From contig JALDNG010000954.1 of the NCBI GenBank assembly GCA_024349245.1, positions 90,206-154,205 on the forward strand: 64,000 nucleotides of DNA. Direction: 5' to 3'. Below the pieces are notes generated by a model. It worked only from the letters and a program-made list of their open reading frames with translations, did no database searches and had not been told where the DNA came from. The stretch's first letter is position 1; each line of letters begins with the position of its first letter. A program made the translations under genes and the position numbers. Positions 13,805 to 27,556 of the stretch are shown here, piece by piece. The DNA comes from Neodontobutis hainanensis. Its lineage: Eukaryota > Chordata > Actinopteri > Gobiiformes > Odontobutidae.

Positions 13805-15869
13805 AAAGGAAGAATATTTAGAATAAAACTTTTTCTGATCAGTTTACAAATCAAAGAATTTAATATTATATGTCTTATAATGATTGATGATTTTTAAAAT
13901 TATTATTTGACGTTAAGATCAAAAATAATATTTGAATAAAAAGATATATAAATCTACTATTATAACACAATATACCATATTAAATAATCTGAAAATGTTA
14001 TTCTCGTAAATAAATACATCATAAAATTTCAAAAGATAGTTTGATTCTATTTAAAGAGAAATCAGGCTAACATACATATAATAGTTTAAATTTTTATTTT
14101 TTCAAAATGAATGAAAGTAACTTTTTAATACACATATTTTTTCCTTTTTATCTAAATGTGGTCTTGATTTATGTGATACATAATCTTTTATTTCAATGTA
14201 TATTAATGATATTTTTATTGTTTTCTAAGTCTCAAATGATAATTTATTTCCAATCATTCATCAACTTATCTCCTTTTAGACATTTAGAGGCATATTAAAA
14301 TCAAAAGTTTTCATGAAAATCAGCGAATAAATAATTTGTTAAACCAGTTTTTACGTAAATTTGCAATTATTAAGGAATATTTCATTTTCACTGATTAATA
14401 AAAAGTTATTTATTGATATTTAAAAAACATATACATACCCTCTTTCGACTAATATAAAAACGCATAATATAATAAAACTATATTCATATCTAAAAACTGG
14501 TATTTCTGTTTATTGATAACTTATTATAAGTTAAACGATATTTAGAAATTTTAAAAAGAAAATCTAATAAATGAATAAGTTCAAAATTTCGTTTATTTAT
14601 CTCTTAAATCTAAAATACAATAAAATGAATATTTCGCTATTTATCGTAACTTATATCTATGTATGCTTTTTAGGAAAATATAATACCAGTTTAAAGAGTG
14701 AATCTTAACCAATGTTACTGATCATAAATATATTTTCGTTGCATAGTATAAAATATTTTACATATTTTAATCATTTGAATATTGAACTTTTTGCAAGTTA
14801 AAATATTATATCAATCAATATATCCGGGAAAAATTTAAGAGTAGATTTATCTTCAGTTGCTGAATATTTTTTCTTTTATAAACTTCCTCAATGAATTAAC
14901 TATCATGCATTGTTAATTTTAAAATCTAGAAGCCAAAACCTGATGAAATTTGTTTTTGTAAAGGTAAATATACAAGTTTTATGTATTAAATATCATTTGT
15001 ATATGTCAACTTAAAAATACATATTTGATATCCACTATATCGAATACAAAAATATTTTATGTCAATCATGGTATTTCTCATCTTGTTTTTACAAGCATAA
15101 ACCCATTTTCACGATTAAATACGTTAAAAAGTTAAAGAAAAGCAATTTATTTATCAGAATAAAGGATGCATGTTTTCAAAAACATTTACACTATGCAAAC
15201 AAATCAAAAAAGTCATTTTGAAATTCAACTATTTTCATAATTATAAAATAATATAGAAATCGATATATTTTGCACATTCAAAATTTTGAGATATGAATAT
15301 ATTTTTACGTTTTTTCATTGATATACTTGCTTGTAATAAACGACTGTTCCAATATATTATATTCAATAACATATGATGACTCAAAATATTTTTATTATTA
15401 TATCCATTTTTGAAATTATGTTCGATATTTCATATGATAAGATGTATTTATACCACTTCCGATTTACAGAACTCGACTGCCAAAATCGTTGGAATCAAGC
15501 ATTAGAACATCATAAATTGTTTCTAAAATTATCAAAATGAATTTAGATACGTTTCTAACAATAATTAAAAGTGGTTTTGTGAACTAAAGAAAAGACAGAA
15601 TTATTTGATAAACGATATACATTGTATATTCTTGAGATTTTGGCAAATCAACGATAAATGTTTTTATTTAATCATTTACTAAATAAATCAATAAATCTAA
15701 GTTTCCTTACAACAAGGGTTTGTAAAATCGTGACCAGAAAACACAAGGAATTCATTTAAACAATTCCATAAAATTTTAAATCGACATTACCAATCCAAAT
15801 GTCAAATCATAAATTGAAACCTTAACCTTACAGAACAAAAACTTAATAAACGTAAAATAAGTTTAAATC

Positions 15870-15918
15870 TGTCGCGACATCATATATAAAAGCATTATAA
15901 TGCATTTTTAAGAGCTCT
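15870..15918. repeat. Cluster of three perfect palindromes
   Basis: TGTCGCGACA (15870-15879), GCATTATAATGC (15892-15903) and AGAGCTCT (15911-15918) fall within 49 bp, with TATATAAA between the first two. The cluster is about 230 bp before a sharp composition boundary. No gene starts here that I can see. Confidence 0.35.
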
Positions 15919-16140
15919 AACATCTTTAAAAAATATAATAATGGCATTTAGGTGGATAAATTCTCTTTTAGAATGAATATATTTTTTGGGAATCAAATTG
16001 CAAACATATTTTTTTATATGTCAATTTCTTGAATCCACAGATCGCGTGAGATGTTAAAACGGCAAAATTGATGTTAAAGGAACGTTGTTCCTACATTTAT
16101 AAATTTTTCGAAGGGATAAGAATAATTTGCGCTGAAATAA

Positions 16141-19000
16141 AAAATTAAATCAATTAAATTTTAATAAGCTAAATTATCAAATTTTATTTTTTCAATTTTA
16201 TTTTAAATTGTCATATTTATTATCTATAGAATTTTTTTCATTTAATTATTTAAATTTTAAATTATAATTAAATATATTTTTAAAATGCGAAAATCAATCA
16301 AAGATAACAGAGAGTAACATTTTTTATCCTTTTAGGATATATTTTTAACTGAAAATATATAAAATTTAAAATAGTACAAAGTAAATCAAAAATGATTTTT
16401 TTAATATTATTAATTATATTTTAAAACTTTGATGAACTTTAATATTAGATCTCAAAATATTGATCAAATATAATAGTTGAATTCGATATTTATATTTAAA
16501 ATATTTAGTTGATAAATTTTACTTGTATTATCAATCAATTTGATATATTTATTCATTTTATCACATAATTTCTCATATAAAAATGATAAAATTGTAACAG
16601 AATAAAATTTATTTCAACTTTTTATATTATGAATGTTTTTAAAGTTTAGTTTTATAAATTTATTTCATAATATAAGTATAATGTAGCTTATTTGAAAAAT
16701 ATATTTTATATATTATACTTTGGAATGATTCAATAACCTAAATATCGATAAGAATAAATATTTTAGTTTATTATATGTCCATTAAACAAAAATATTTTTT
16801 TACAATATTTTATATATTTTATATTTTACATGATAAAGTGGATTATTAATCGTTTTAATTTTAATATTTTTCGAATCACATATTATAATTTATCTCATTT
16901 TTATACATAATTAATCATCAATGATCATTTGATCATTGAAATATATTTCTAAAACAAAATTTGCAATAACGTAATTATGTTACTTTAATTCATGAGATGA
17001 AAAATATTTTTGAAAATATATCCTTTTATAAATGTGAGATCCTTATTTTAACCTTTTGAAAAATGATTCACATATTCAAATTAAAGCATTCAAAAATTAA
17101 AAATCAGTTTCATGAAATATTGATGAAATAAAAAAAATTATCATATTTGCAACCTTAATAACAAATAATCGCGAAATCTAAAATATCAAAAATTTTTACA
17201 AAAGGGCAGCAAAGGCAATTATCCTTTATCTATGATGATATTTTGACTTTAACATTTTTTAATTCAAAGTATATATATCTATTTAAAGTTAATTACAAAT
17301 TTACTAATTTATAATTTGGTATTTATCAGATATAATTGATATAAATTATATAAAATATCAATTGAAAATATATCAAAATCAAAATAAGTCTTTAATCGAA
17401 TTTGAACATTCATACATAAGTATTTAATTGGATAATTTTATAAAAAGGACTCAGTAAAAATAAAACAATTTTTTAATACTCTATGAAAATATATTGATCT
17501 GATTCAAAAAATACACATCAATCTTCAGATTTTATATAAATTTAAAATGTAAAAATACTTTTGTTATCATTTATATAAAATGAATTAAAATTTATTTAAA
17601 TATCATAAAACTCGATTATATAAATATTATATTGTTTCATAATCATTAATTACTCTCAAGTTGAAATAATCTATGTAGGAAATGAAGAGATTTCTACTTA
17701 TAAATTGTTTGAATATTGTATCTATGCTTCTATGGGAATCAAAAAACGATAAATATTTTTTTATTATATTTGTCTTTATTTATAATCTATTATCACGTTT
17801 AATCAGTTAATTTAAAGGATAATCTTATATCTATAAATTACATAAAACTTATATTGAACGAAGGATATTTGTTATTTTTATTTCAAAAGAATGATATAAT
17901 CAGAAATGTCATTTAATTTGTTTTTAATTCTTTGTTAAAAATTTTTTTATGAATTTTTATAAAAGCCAACTATTTATTATATTTTAAAAAGTATGGCACA
18001 AATATAATATATTATAGAAAACATTATACAATTTGATGAATTCCAAATATTTTTGGAAATATGTAGGTTTATATTTAAATAGATTATATTAAAGAATAAA
18101 ATGTTATAATCTTCGATAATTTCTTCATAATCTGTATTTCTTTCATCAATGTTATAAAAAACTGATCGTATTTATGCCTATGAACATTAAAAATGTTGAT
18201 ATTCATATGATGAAATAAAAATGTTGTTCAATATTAAATCAAATAAACAAAGTATTCAAATCAATTGTGATATTGATCAATGTTTATATATATTCACAAT
18301 TATAATTTTTATAAATATTAAATTATAAAATAATCAATTTGATTATTATAAATTATAATACTTTATTGATAAAAATAATTAATCTTCTTCAATTATAAAC
18401 ATAAACTTATAAGTATACGATTGCGATTATATTTTAATTTTAACAATAGTTAAAGCTGTAATTATAATTCGGGAAAATTTTTTTGAACTTGTTAAATGTA
18501 TTTATTTAGTTAAATTAACATGAAAATATTTTAATTTTAATCAATATTACAAATAGTATAATGGTATATCATAAATCTAAATATTTGTATTTTGATAACA
18601 GATAATTTTTAATGATATATTTTTTAAATTTACATATCTTAAAAAAGTTAACTTTAAAATGATTTTTTAATATAGAATGTGATTCGTTTATTTTTAAAAA
18701 TTATTTTGAGATATAAATAGAAATCTTATCGCTTAGATAAAATTAATTCTTAGTTTGAAGATGACAACCTATTTTATTTGTAAAATAGTAAAAAGTAGTG
18801 TATTTCGCGAAATAAAACGCAAATTTATTTAGTTTATATTTCCTGTTTGTTTTACTTTTTCAGAAAATATTTTCAAGTGAATTATAATTGATGTATATTA
18901 TTCTTAATTAAATTCATTATATGTCTTTAGAAATCTGGTAAATTTTTTTCAACAATTTAGGAATAATATGATTTCTCACATTTATCAATTAAACTGTGTC
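16141..19000. other. Very AT-rich stretch, no gene seen
   Basis: Long A/T runs with dense stops in all frames. The only structure noted is a 22-bp near-perfect palindrome at 16918-16939 (10-bp arms, TT centre). Confidence 0.5.
16918..16939. repeat. 22-bp palindrome
   Basis: Arms TCAATGATCA and TGATCATTGA pair perfectly around a 2-nt centre. It lies in non-genic AT-rich DNA and its role is unknown. Confidence 0.5.
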
Positions 19001-22000
19001 ATGAATTTTTATTGGAATCTGAAACATATTATTATTAGTAATTTTTGTCAGGATAATTATCTAAATGCATATGTTGTAAAATATCTGTCATTATATTATA
19101 AATGATCTTAGAATAAAGATTTCAAGTAAAAAATTGTTATGTTTTAGAATACCAATGCATTTATTCATATTTATTGAAATAATTTGTATTTAAATAAAAA
19201 CTATAATTTATCACCAAAATAGTCATAAAATTTCAATTAATCATTCATTGACAAAAAAGACTATAAAATGGTTCTATTTATCTGTCATTCGCAAACTATT
19301 GTAATCTATTGTGTGTGAATTTCAAAAACGTATGACAAAAATTTAAAATTTTTAAAATTTCAATAATAACTATTTGCCATAAAAAGTATCTCTGCCATTG
19401 CTAGAATAGATCTATGCTCTATAAATTTGTGGAAAAAATGTAAATTTGCATTGTCGAAACATCAAAACATATTATTAGCTTTATGATAATTTAACTGATA
19501 TTAATAACATGAAATGAAGCAAATAAATTATTGTGTTATAACAGAAAAATGTAAATATATGACATCTTCTAAGAGGTAGAACGATATAAAATTTTCAACA
19601 TTTTTTCAATTTTATATTTATATCACAACTTCAACAGTTAATTTTATGTGATGTGAAATCATTTTATTTGTAGTTTTAGTCTTAATGCTCAGGTAATTGT
19701 AGACCTCGTTTAGGTAGAAATATAACTATCATACTATGTGATGTTAATCTAATTTCTATTTTTTACAAATTCATGGCATTCATAGATCGAAGTTAGATAA
19801 AAAAGTGTCGTGATGCTAAAAAAGATAAGTATCAAAATTTTAAAAAATTTTAAGACTCAATTTTGATAAATACAATGTTTCTTGTAATTAGAGAGAATTT
19901 TTCGATTCTATATTTTGAATAACATAAGATTATACAACAATTATATTTGATGCAAACGATAAGAAGGTACAAAGTAATTTTAATAGCTCATTAAATAAAG
20001 AACTCAATATATACACCCATATAAATGAGATATTTAAACGTTAATAATGTGTGCTCAACAGTATAATACAAGTTAAAGGATATATGGCAAATTTTAGATA
20101 ATACCCACATATCATCATTTTAGAGTATGAGCTTTAATTTCTTCGATATATAAATACAAGAAAGATGAGAGTATTTAATGAAATTGATTTCAATTAATTT
20201 TATTATAAAAATAATGTTGAATATAGATTCATTAAAAGTTATATATAATGAAACCATCAAAGATAAACCTTTGCAATGTCGAAACAAATGATTTCTTAAT
20301 AGATAAGCAGTATTTTATGTTATTTTAATTGAACATTGAAAACAATATAGGTAGCAGGTATATGAATCTTCAGATGATAGATAAAAAATGTTATTATTGG
20401 ATTTCGTTATGTTAAAAAAATGTTTTGATCAATTTCTTCATCAGATAATAAATACAAACCAAAATTAAGTATTATATTAAAAACCTCAAATAGTATTCTT
20501 TGTCAAAATCTGTTTGCTTGAGGTATATTACATATCAATGTGAAAAGATAGAGCACTATATATTATACAAATCTTTTTGTCGTATCGCATGTATGACAAC
20601 ACACACAATATATATCGTCCCAAACAAAATTTTAATTCACGTTCAGATTTTTGAATGTAATAAAATCGGTTATTATTATATGTCATCGTATATTTTGTAA
20701 TTAAAATTTCATATTTCATCAAAATAAAACAGATATGTGCAGATTTAAAAAAAATGTACTGCAAATATATTCTGGCATACCATAATATAATTTCGTTACT
20801 CACAGATATTTTAAACAAAGATAATACGTTATTTAGTTAGTTTTTATCCTTTTTAGATGAAATAAATTTTTTCTAAATTAGAAAATCAATAAATATGTTT
20901 GTATTAAAATATAAAATTATTTAGCAAGTGCGCATGTATCGTTTATCACTATTTTTAAATTTAAAATCAATAAATTTGATTTTGCAAAGTATATAATCAA
21001 TCATTTGAGCTAATAGGGACCTCTTTGTATTCTTCATGATAGATTAAATGTTTTGTAACCATGAATGTTAACTTTACTCTTTGTCCTGATTATGTAGTGA
21101 AGCTGAGGTTGATTCTGTCTAATTTGTTCAAGATTATTAATTTATTTATCATAAAGCAAATATTGATGATAAGTGGAAATTCTACTTTCCATAATTTATA
21201 TTTCATACAAATAATATGTAGAATACACATTACATATCTTAGTTTATATTTCTGGCATCTATGAAAATAACATAATAAGTTTTAAGGGAATCAGCTAGCA
21301 ATACAGCAATAATTAATTTTATAGACATCGAATCTTTAATTTATATTATTTTTATCTATTAAAGATACATATTAATGATTGTAAAGTATTCCAAATTTTG
21401 ATTCTATTCAATCATAATTATTGATATAGGAAAACGTTCTCATCGTTGAGATATATTCCAGAAAAATAAGATGATCAACAGCCTATAAAGATTTTATGAG
21501 TGTTTAACAACTTACATCATTCGCATCTATTAAAAATATACACAGACTTTTGAGGAATTAGTCATACTATTTTAAAAATTGATAAAAATTTTACATCAAA
21601 TCATAATTTTTTTACATTTTTTGACGTTTAATATGATTTGGAGATTCTTTGATATAATTAATCTTGTATACGGATTCAAAAATATGATTTAATTATTTGA
21701 AATTTCAAAATTCTTACATCTTTACCAAAAAAGGTCTTGTATTGGATAAATTGTCGTAATATAAATATTTACGTTGAGAAAACATTAATTTAGTGATCAA
21801 TGAAAACAGGTAAATCATTTTGGTCTGATTACTTTTTTAAATTCGTGTAAATATAAATATTATCATTCAAAGATTTCGCATGTCCGGTTTGTATTCTTAA
21901 AATTCCTTATTTTTCATGAATTATGACATTTATCTTCATTTCTTTTGTTTTCAGTTATATCTCTGATTTATTTTAGACGGAAATGATAAATTTTTTAAGC

Positions 22001-22050
22001 ACTTGTCAAGAGATTGTTTTTGAAATAGATTACATTTATAGTAATCAAAA
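19001..22050. other. Moderately AT-rich block with short decayed frames
   Basis: No intact gene. Overlapping open frames on both strands near 20500-20818 cannot both be real and neither resembles a known protein. The plus-strand stretch at 21061-21264 is listed separately. Confidence 0.4.
21061..21264 (+). pseudogene. Short plus-strand frame, possible decayed repeat protein
   Basis: The 67-codon open frame starts at an ATG preceded by an in-frame TAA. It contains PDYVVKLRLIL and, exactly 36 residues after that Tyr, LYFIQIIC. This resembles the core helix of two successive PUF-type repeats (Y-V-V-K and Y-F-I-Q). There is no flanking extension and no start context, so it is at best a fragment. 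Confidence 0.25.
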
Positions 22051-24494
22051 TTCTTTTGTTATTCTTATTTAACGATAATAACTTAAAGATATAATGTATA
22101 AAATGATGATTTATATCGTTTTAACAAAAATCTGTATAAATCAAAGTATGTTTTAAAATAACTCTTTATATAATTTAATATATAAATGTTAAATATGACA
22201 AAGAGTTGTTATTAATTTTGATTTATTACAAATATAAATAAAAAAAAATTACTCATAATTTAAATTCATAATGATTTAAATGTGTGATAACTTTTAAGAA
22301 TTAAATATGATAAATTTTATCATCTAATTAAATATGGTCAATGAAGGTTTGTTTTAACTTAAAATTTTTATTTTTATTATCACAACAAAAATTTAAAAAC
22401 AACAAATACTTATTTTTAATGAACAGAAAAAACAAGAATCTAAAATCTTGAATAAATATAAAATTTTGATAAAGAAGTCATTAACAATAACAAAAATTTG
22501 ATTTATTTGATAATATTTATAGATAAGAATGTTGTTAAAGTAAAATGAAATATTTATCAAAGATAAATAATAAAATAAACGTGAAATATCTATAAGTCAT
22601 ATTAAAACATACTAATTAAATGTATTTTATTTTCAACGGTTTATATTCAAAAAATATCTTGATTTAAATACAAATGGAAAGTAAAATCACATCAAAACAA
22701 TAAATTGTATATTTTTCATCAAATTGCTGATGAAGTAAATTCTGAATTAACTTTTAATTATAAAGTGGTTGAATGAATAAAAATTGTTATAGATAAATTT
22801 CATTTTTAGGATTTGAATTTTTATGAACTAAAATAAGAAATTATTTTTAACAACATAAAGAGAGAGTTGAAGAATTATTTTATTTATTTTAAAACAGGAA
22901 TTCGTCAAAGGAAAAGGCGATTAATCGATATATAAACATATTAAAACTATTAACTTCAATGTTTTGTTTATATGATGTGATAATTCGAACTTTTAGATAA
23001 AAATCATTTTTAAATTTTTATATTTTTCATCAATATCTATTTATGAATGTTAAACATTTTTAATACAAATTAAATTAATATTGATAATATTGTTATATAA
23101 AATAGAACATATACTTCAGAGATGTAATTTTTTGAGATAAATAATAATAATTAACATAAAAAATCAACTTATAAAATGTTTATATGACATATGCTGATCT
23201 GAATTAAAAATATTTTGTTTCAAGAAATGTTTCACAGTGAAATATTATTATGAAAGATATATTTATGACATTTCTCCATATTTAAAAAGCGGAAATATTT
23301 TTATTCTTTTAGTTTTAACACATATGCTACAAATTCCAGCTTTTTTATCTTTGAGTTTAATTTTTATATATTAATAATTCTTTTATATATTTTAAAATAT
23401 TAAAAATAATGTATCTACTAATGATCATGAAAATATATTTGATAAAATATATAATATATTTTTATTCAAACTCATGAGTGATAAAACTTTGTTTTTATTT
23501 TCAAAATTTCTGATATTAAAAACACTCTTTTATAATATACATTATAGTGTATTCTAAAATTTTCCAATATTTAAATTACCTCGATTCATTGTTGATATTT
23601 TAAAAAATTTAAATAAGATAACAAGACACATGATATGCAATATATATTACTTAAAATTTAGATTAACACATTTATATATATAACATTAAAACTGTTCAAT
23701 TTAATGTTAGTTAAAACTTTTAAATTTCATGATACCTTTAAAAATTGATAAATTAAAATAAATGTACTTAAACATGACAGAGATATTAGAACTATTAACG
23801 TATTCAACATTTTGCGATGTATGTTTTATTTAAATATTTTCTTCTGTGGATCGTTTTTAATCTTTCCAGATTTAAATCAAATGATTATAATATCCCTAAA
23901 AATTCATTATTAATCAAAAATAAAAAAAATGAATGATAAAATTATGTAATATATATTCACTCGTTATTATTGAACTGATTAAATCTTTAAAAATTAATAT
24001 GGAATCGAAATAATATTTAAAATCAAATTATCATAGCGTATCTATCTATTAAAGATTTTGAATTTAATAAAATTATATTCTGATAAAATAAAAACTTATC
24101 TAAAATATTTTTGAGGATTCCTGATTTGATGCCTTTAAATATAACTCAAACAGTATAATTTATGAAGATCTTATAATAAAAAAAATTGATAACAAAAAAT
24201 AAAAGGATTTAAAACATATATTAACTTTGATTTTTTGTAAAAGATTTATTTTTATTATTTTCAAAAATATTATAAGAATTACATCGTTAAAAATGTAAAA
24301 AAATGAATAACCTTATTTAGATACATCATTTTAAATTGCTAGATTAAAAATTAAACTATTTCAAAAGAAAAAATCACAATGTAAAGATTTCAAATTTCAT
24401 AAGAAAATTTGAAAATATTCCGATCATAATTTAATTATTAAATACCTAGTTTTTTTCCTTCTATTAAAAAATATAAATAAACTATTGATATTCT

Positions 24495-24530
24495 CTTTGA
24501 TATAATGTCTTAGAATAAATTATATCAAAG
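24495..24530. repeat. 12-bp perfect inverted repeat (hairpin)
   Basis: CTTTGATATAAT and ATTATATCAAAG are perfect reverse complements separated by 12 nt. It is isolated in non-genic DNA. No target-site duplication marks it as a small transposon. Confidence 0.55.
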
Positions 24531-25378
24531 GATACAATCTTGATATTATTTTTTTTATATTTAAGAGAATACTAATTTAAGTGCTTTTTTTGCGATTAAA
24601 AAATAAGCAAAATAAATATTATTTTGTAACTTTATTTGATATTTCATATAAAAAAATATTTAATTAAAATTTACTAACATATTTTTGGTTATTATAGATA
24701 TTTTTAATATGGATAAAATTTAATAGCTCTTATTTAGCATCTACATATTTTTATTATTAAATTTTAACAAAATATACACATATTAATTTAACAGAGAAAA
24801 TATTTCAATGATCTTTTATTGTAATTATTTTAAGAATTTTCAACAGATAAAATATTTTAAAATATTGTATCTGTTTGTGTATATAAGATATATCTGAAAT
24901 GCATACATCACAAATATTTTTGAAAAATTAGTAATCCTAAAAATATTTAATTAAAACCTAATCTATTTTCAGGTAATAATTATTTTTGTGAATTAAAAAT
25001 GAAATATAATACATTTATAAAATTATTAATTTTTTATCTGATTAAAATTTTCAAAATGCTATATTTTAAATTCATATTTGTCGCGATCTTTTTAATTTGT
25101 GAAAATAGCTAGAAATACTAAAATAAGTGATTATTTAATGTTAAAATACTTGAATTTACAAACATTTTATTCGAAATAGCAATGATTTAAAATTTATTCT
25201 TGATGATATTTAAATTTTTCAAGGATAATTAAAAAAGATTTATACCAAAATGTATTTGACTACAGTTACATCAAGAATTAGTGCCTTATTGGAAAATTAA
25301 TTCACACTAATAACTAAATATTGAAAATAAAATTAATGTTCAAGATTCTTTGCAGTAATGAATTAAAAATATGATGAA

Positions 25379-25422
25379 CGAGAATGAAACAGTCGTGAAA
25401 AACTGTTTCTGCGAGTTCTCGC
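25379..25422. repeat. Nested GC-rich hairpins
   Basis: GAAACAGT (25386-25393) pairs with ACTGTTTC (25402-25409). CGAGAA (25379-25384) pairs with TTCTCG (25416-25421). Alternatively GCGAG (25411-25415) pairs with CTCGC (25418-25422) across a TT loop. A further partly complementary copy, CTCTCGTTTCAG, lies at 25477-25488. The GC content stands out sharply from the surroundings. Hammerhead-type ribozyme cores were considered and do not fit. Confidence 0.45.
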
Positions 25423-27483
25423 GTGATCCACATATTATTTTGGAAGACTAAATTCACTTTATAAATTTAAATAAAACTCTCGTTTCAGCTTAAAGTTCTA
25501 TATATCATGAAAATATTTATTTTATGCCACCATTTATGGTAGAGATCAATTATATATTTGGTATTATTTCATAACTTAATGTTTTTAACACCTATTGTAG
25601 CAAATCAGATATACTATTAATTTTATTTAATTCAAAAATAAATCGAATGTTTCAAACTTTTTTTTATTTTGGAACATTATTGATAAAATACAGTCATTTT
25701 ATATATTTAATCAAATTATTAAATTTTTATATGGTCTTTTAATAAATTCTTAAAAAGTATTTACTTTTCAACATTCTCGAATACAAAAAACTAACAACCT
25801 TATTTGTATAATTTCTTATCCAAGCTTATTATATTATTTCTTAAGTGATATAAAAATGAAATCGATAATATATAAGATAATAATGTGTTACATTCATAAG
25901 ATTAAAATAAATGTTTTATATGTTTTCTCCTGATACAAAGAATTATTTCATTGACATAAGATGTTTTCACATCAATTAAGCAAAATACAAATTTTATACA
26001 ACAGTTAATATTTTTGGATTTTTACATGAAAATATCAAAAAATTTATATGTTAAAAAATAAAATATAGATTTATTTAAGCACTGTTTAGATTAAAAATTC
26101 AAAATTTTTCTTCTTTTTATTTTAATACGTTATTATCAACAGTATCTAAATATATTTAAATTATTTTATAATTTTTATTTTAAATCAAATATTTAAATTT
26201 CCGCTTCTCCAAATGATGATATTTTAATTATTTGTATTTTTAAAATTTGTTATCAGGAAATTAATTAAATAGTATTTATCATTAATAAATAAATTATTTA
26301 AACGATTTAGATAAAAAATAATAAATTTATTCGAATTAGATATTCAAATATTTATGTTTTGTATTTAAATTTACTTTAATTTATTTAAACGAAATGCTAA
26401 AAATATTTTAACTTGGATAATCAGTCTATTTTTTATGAACGAACTTTATAGGTCAATAAAATTTCACATATTCTTCAAACATTTACAGTTATATTTTTAT
26501 CAATTTCTGTATAGGCAGATTTTAGCATAAAAATATTTTACAAAAATAATGTCACAATTTAGAGATAGAGTTAATTTAGAATAGTTGTTTTCGTAAGAAT
26601 ATTTAATTTTATAAATATATATTAATTATGATAAGATTAATTAATTTGATAAATATATTATAAAATCAACATTTGATTACTATAAAAATCTATAAAGTTT
26701 ACATTCTTGGATATTCAACTTAGTATAATATAAATAACTATGTGCAATTGAAATCAGGTTTCATTTGATACATTCTGGTTGATAATATTTGTAAATAATA
26801 TATTTGTAACATACTAAATAGTCTTTAATTTTTCAAATCTTAGTATATTTATGATTTTTCATCAAAATAACAATTTAAATATTTTTGAATGTTTTTTATT
26901 AAAAAATAAATTAATCAAAAATGTAAAATTAAATCTTTTAGTTCTCACTAACAACAAAATAAAAATTTTTACTCCTGAGAAGTGTAAATATAAAAATATT
27001 TAGACAGTCATAAATACATTTCGTTGATGTCAAGTTAGTATCTGTTTTTTTTAAGTGCTAGATATATTTAAAACTTTAATGGTAAAATCGTTTTTTCATA
27101 ATTATTATTATTTTTAAAATAAAATATTATTTTGATAAATTTTTTATTAAAAAATATAATCATTATTTTTACTTTAAATTTTTTATTTAATATTTAATAA
27201 AACTTATATAAGTGGAAAAATATTAGTTAAACATTCAATAATATAGTCTTTTATTTATTAAAATAATTTATAGAATAAAAAAAAAGATTGAATATTTTAT
27301 CCAATTTATATTATATTCATGTTATAGATATTAAAAATGTAATAATTATTATAACATTGAATTTAATTCTGAATCAATTTATAATGGTCTAAATATCAAA
27401 AAATTAATATTAATTTATTTGACTTTTATTTAACGTCATTATTCTTGAATATTTTTGTTTTTTTTAAACATATTTTTGATATA

Positions 27484-27507
27484 TACCATTTTTTTTCAAT
27501 TGCGTCA
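27484..27507 (+). repeat. Left terminal inverted repeat
   Basis: Begins TACCA followed by eight T and ends CAATTGCGTCA. It is an exact reverse complement of 28766-28789. Confidence 0.9.
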
Positions 27508-27556
27508 CTCAAAAAACAATAATTACAAAAAGAAAAATAAATTAATAAATTAAAAT

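Larger units (their letters stand above)
3830..16140. other. Gene-poor, moderately AT-rich block with decayed frames
   Basis: There is no intact gene, RNA gene or intact repeat element. Base composition is noticeably less AT-extreme than in the flanks. The longer open stretches (6191-6391, 6789-7004, 8562-8804, 13186-13404, 13461-13688, 14107-14298) are almost all on the plus strand, which suggests remnants of plus-strand coding sequence. The block ends abruptly near 16145, where T/A-only runs take over. Confidence 0.5.
22051..27483. other. Very AT-rich spacer left of the transposon
   Basis: No coding stretch on either strand and no microexon-like segment (AG, short phase-1 open run with Cys, GTA) was convincing. 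It contains two hairpin-forming sites, 24495-24530 and 25379-25422. Confidence 0.5.

Noticed and set aside
20528..20818. 96-codon minus-strand open frame
   Set aside because: It overlaps a plus-strand frame of similar quality; no recognisable motif, start context or splice partner.
25370..25425. Hammerhead ribozyme
   Set aside because: An ATGATGA...GAAA order is present, but the core C is replaced, there is no stem II between the two boxes, and the stem I strands do not pair.
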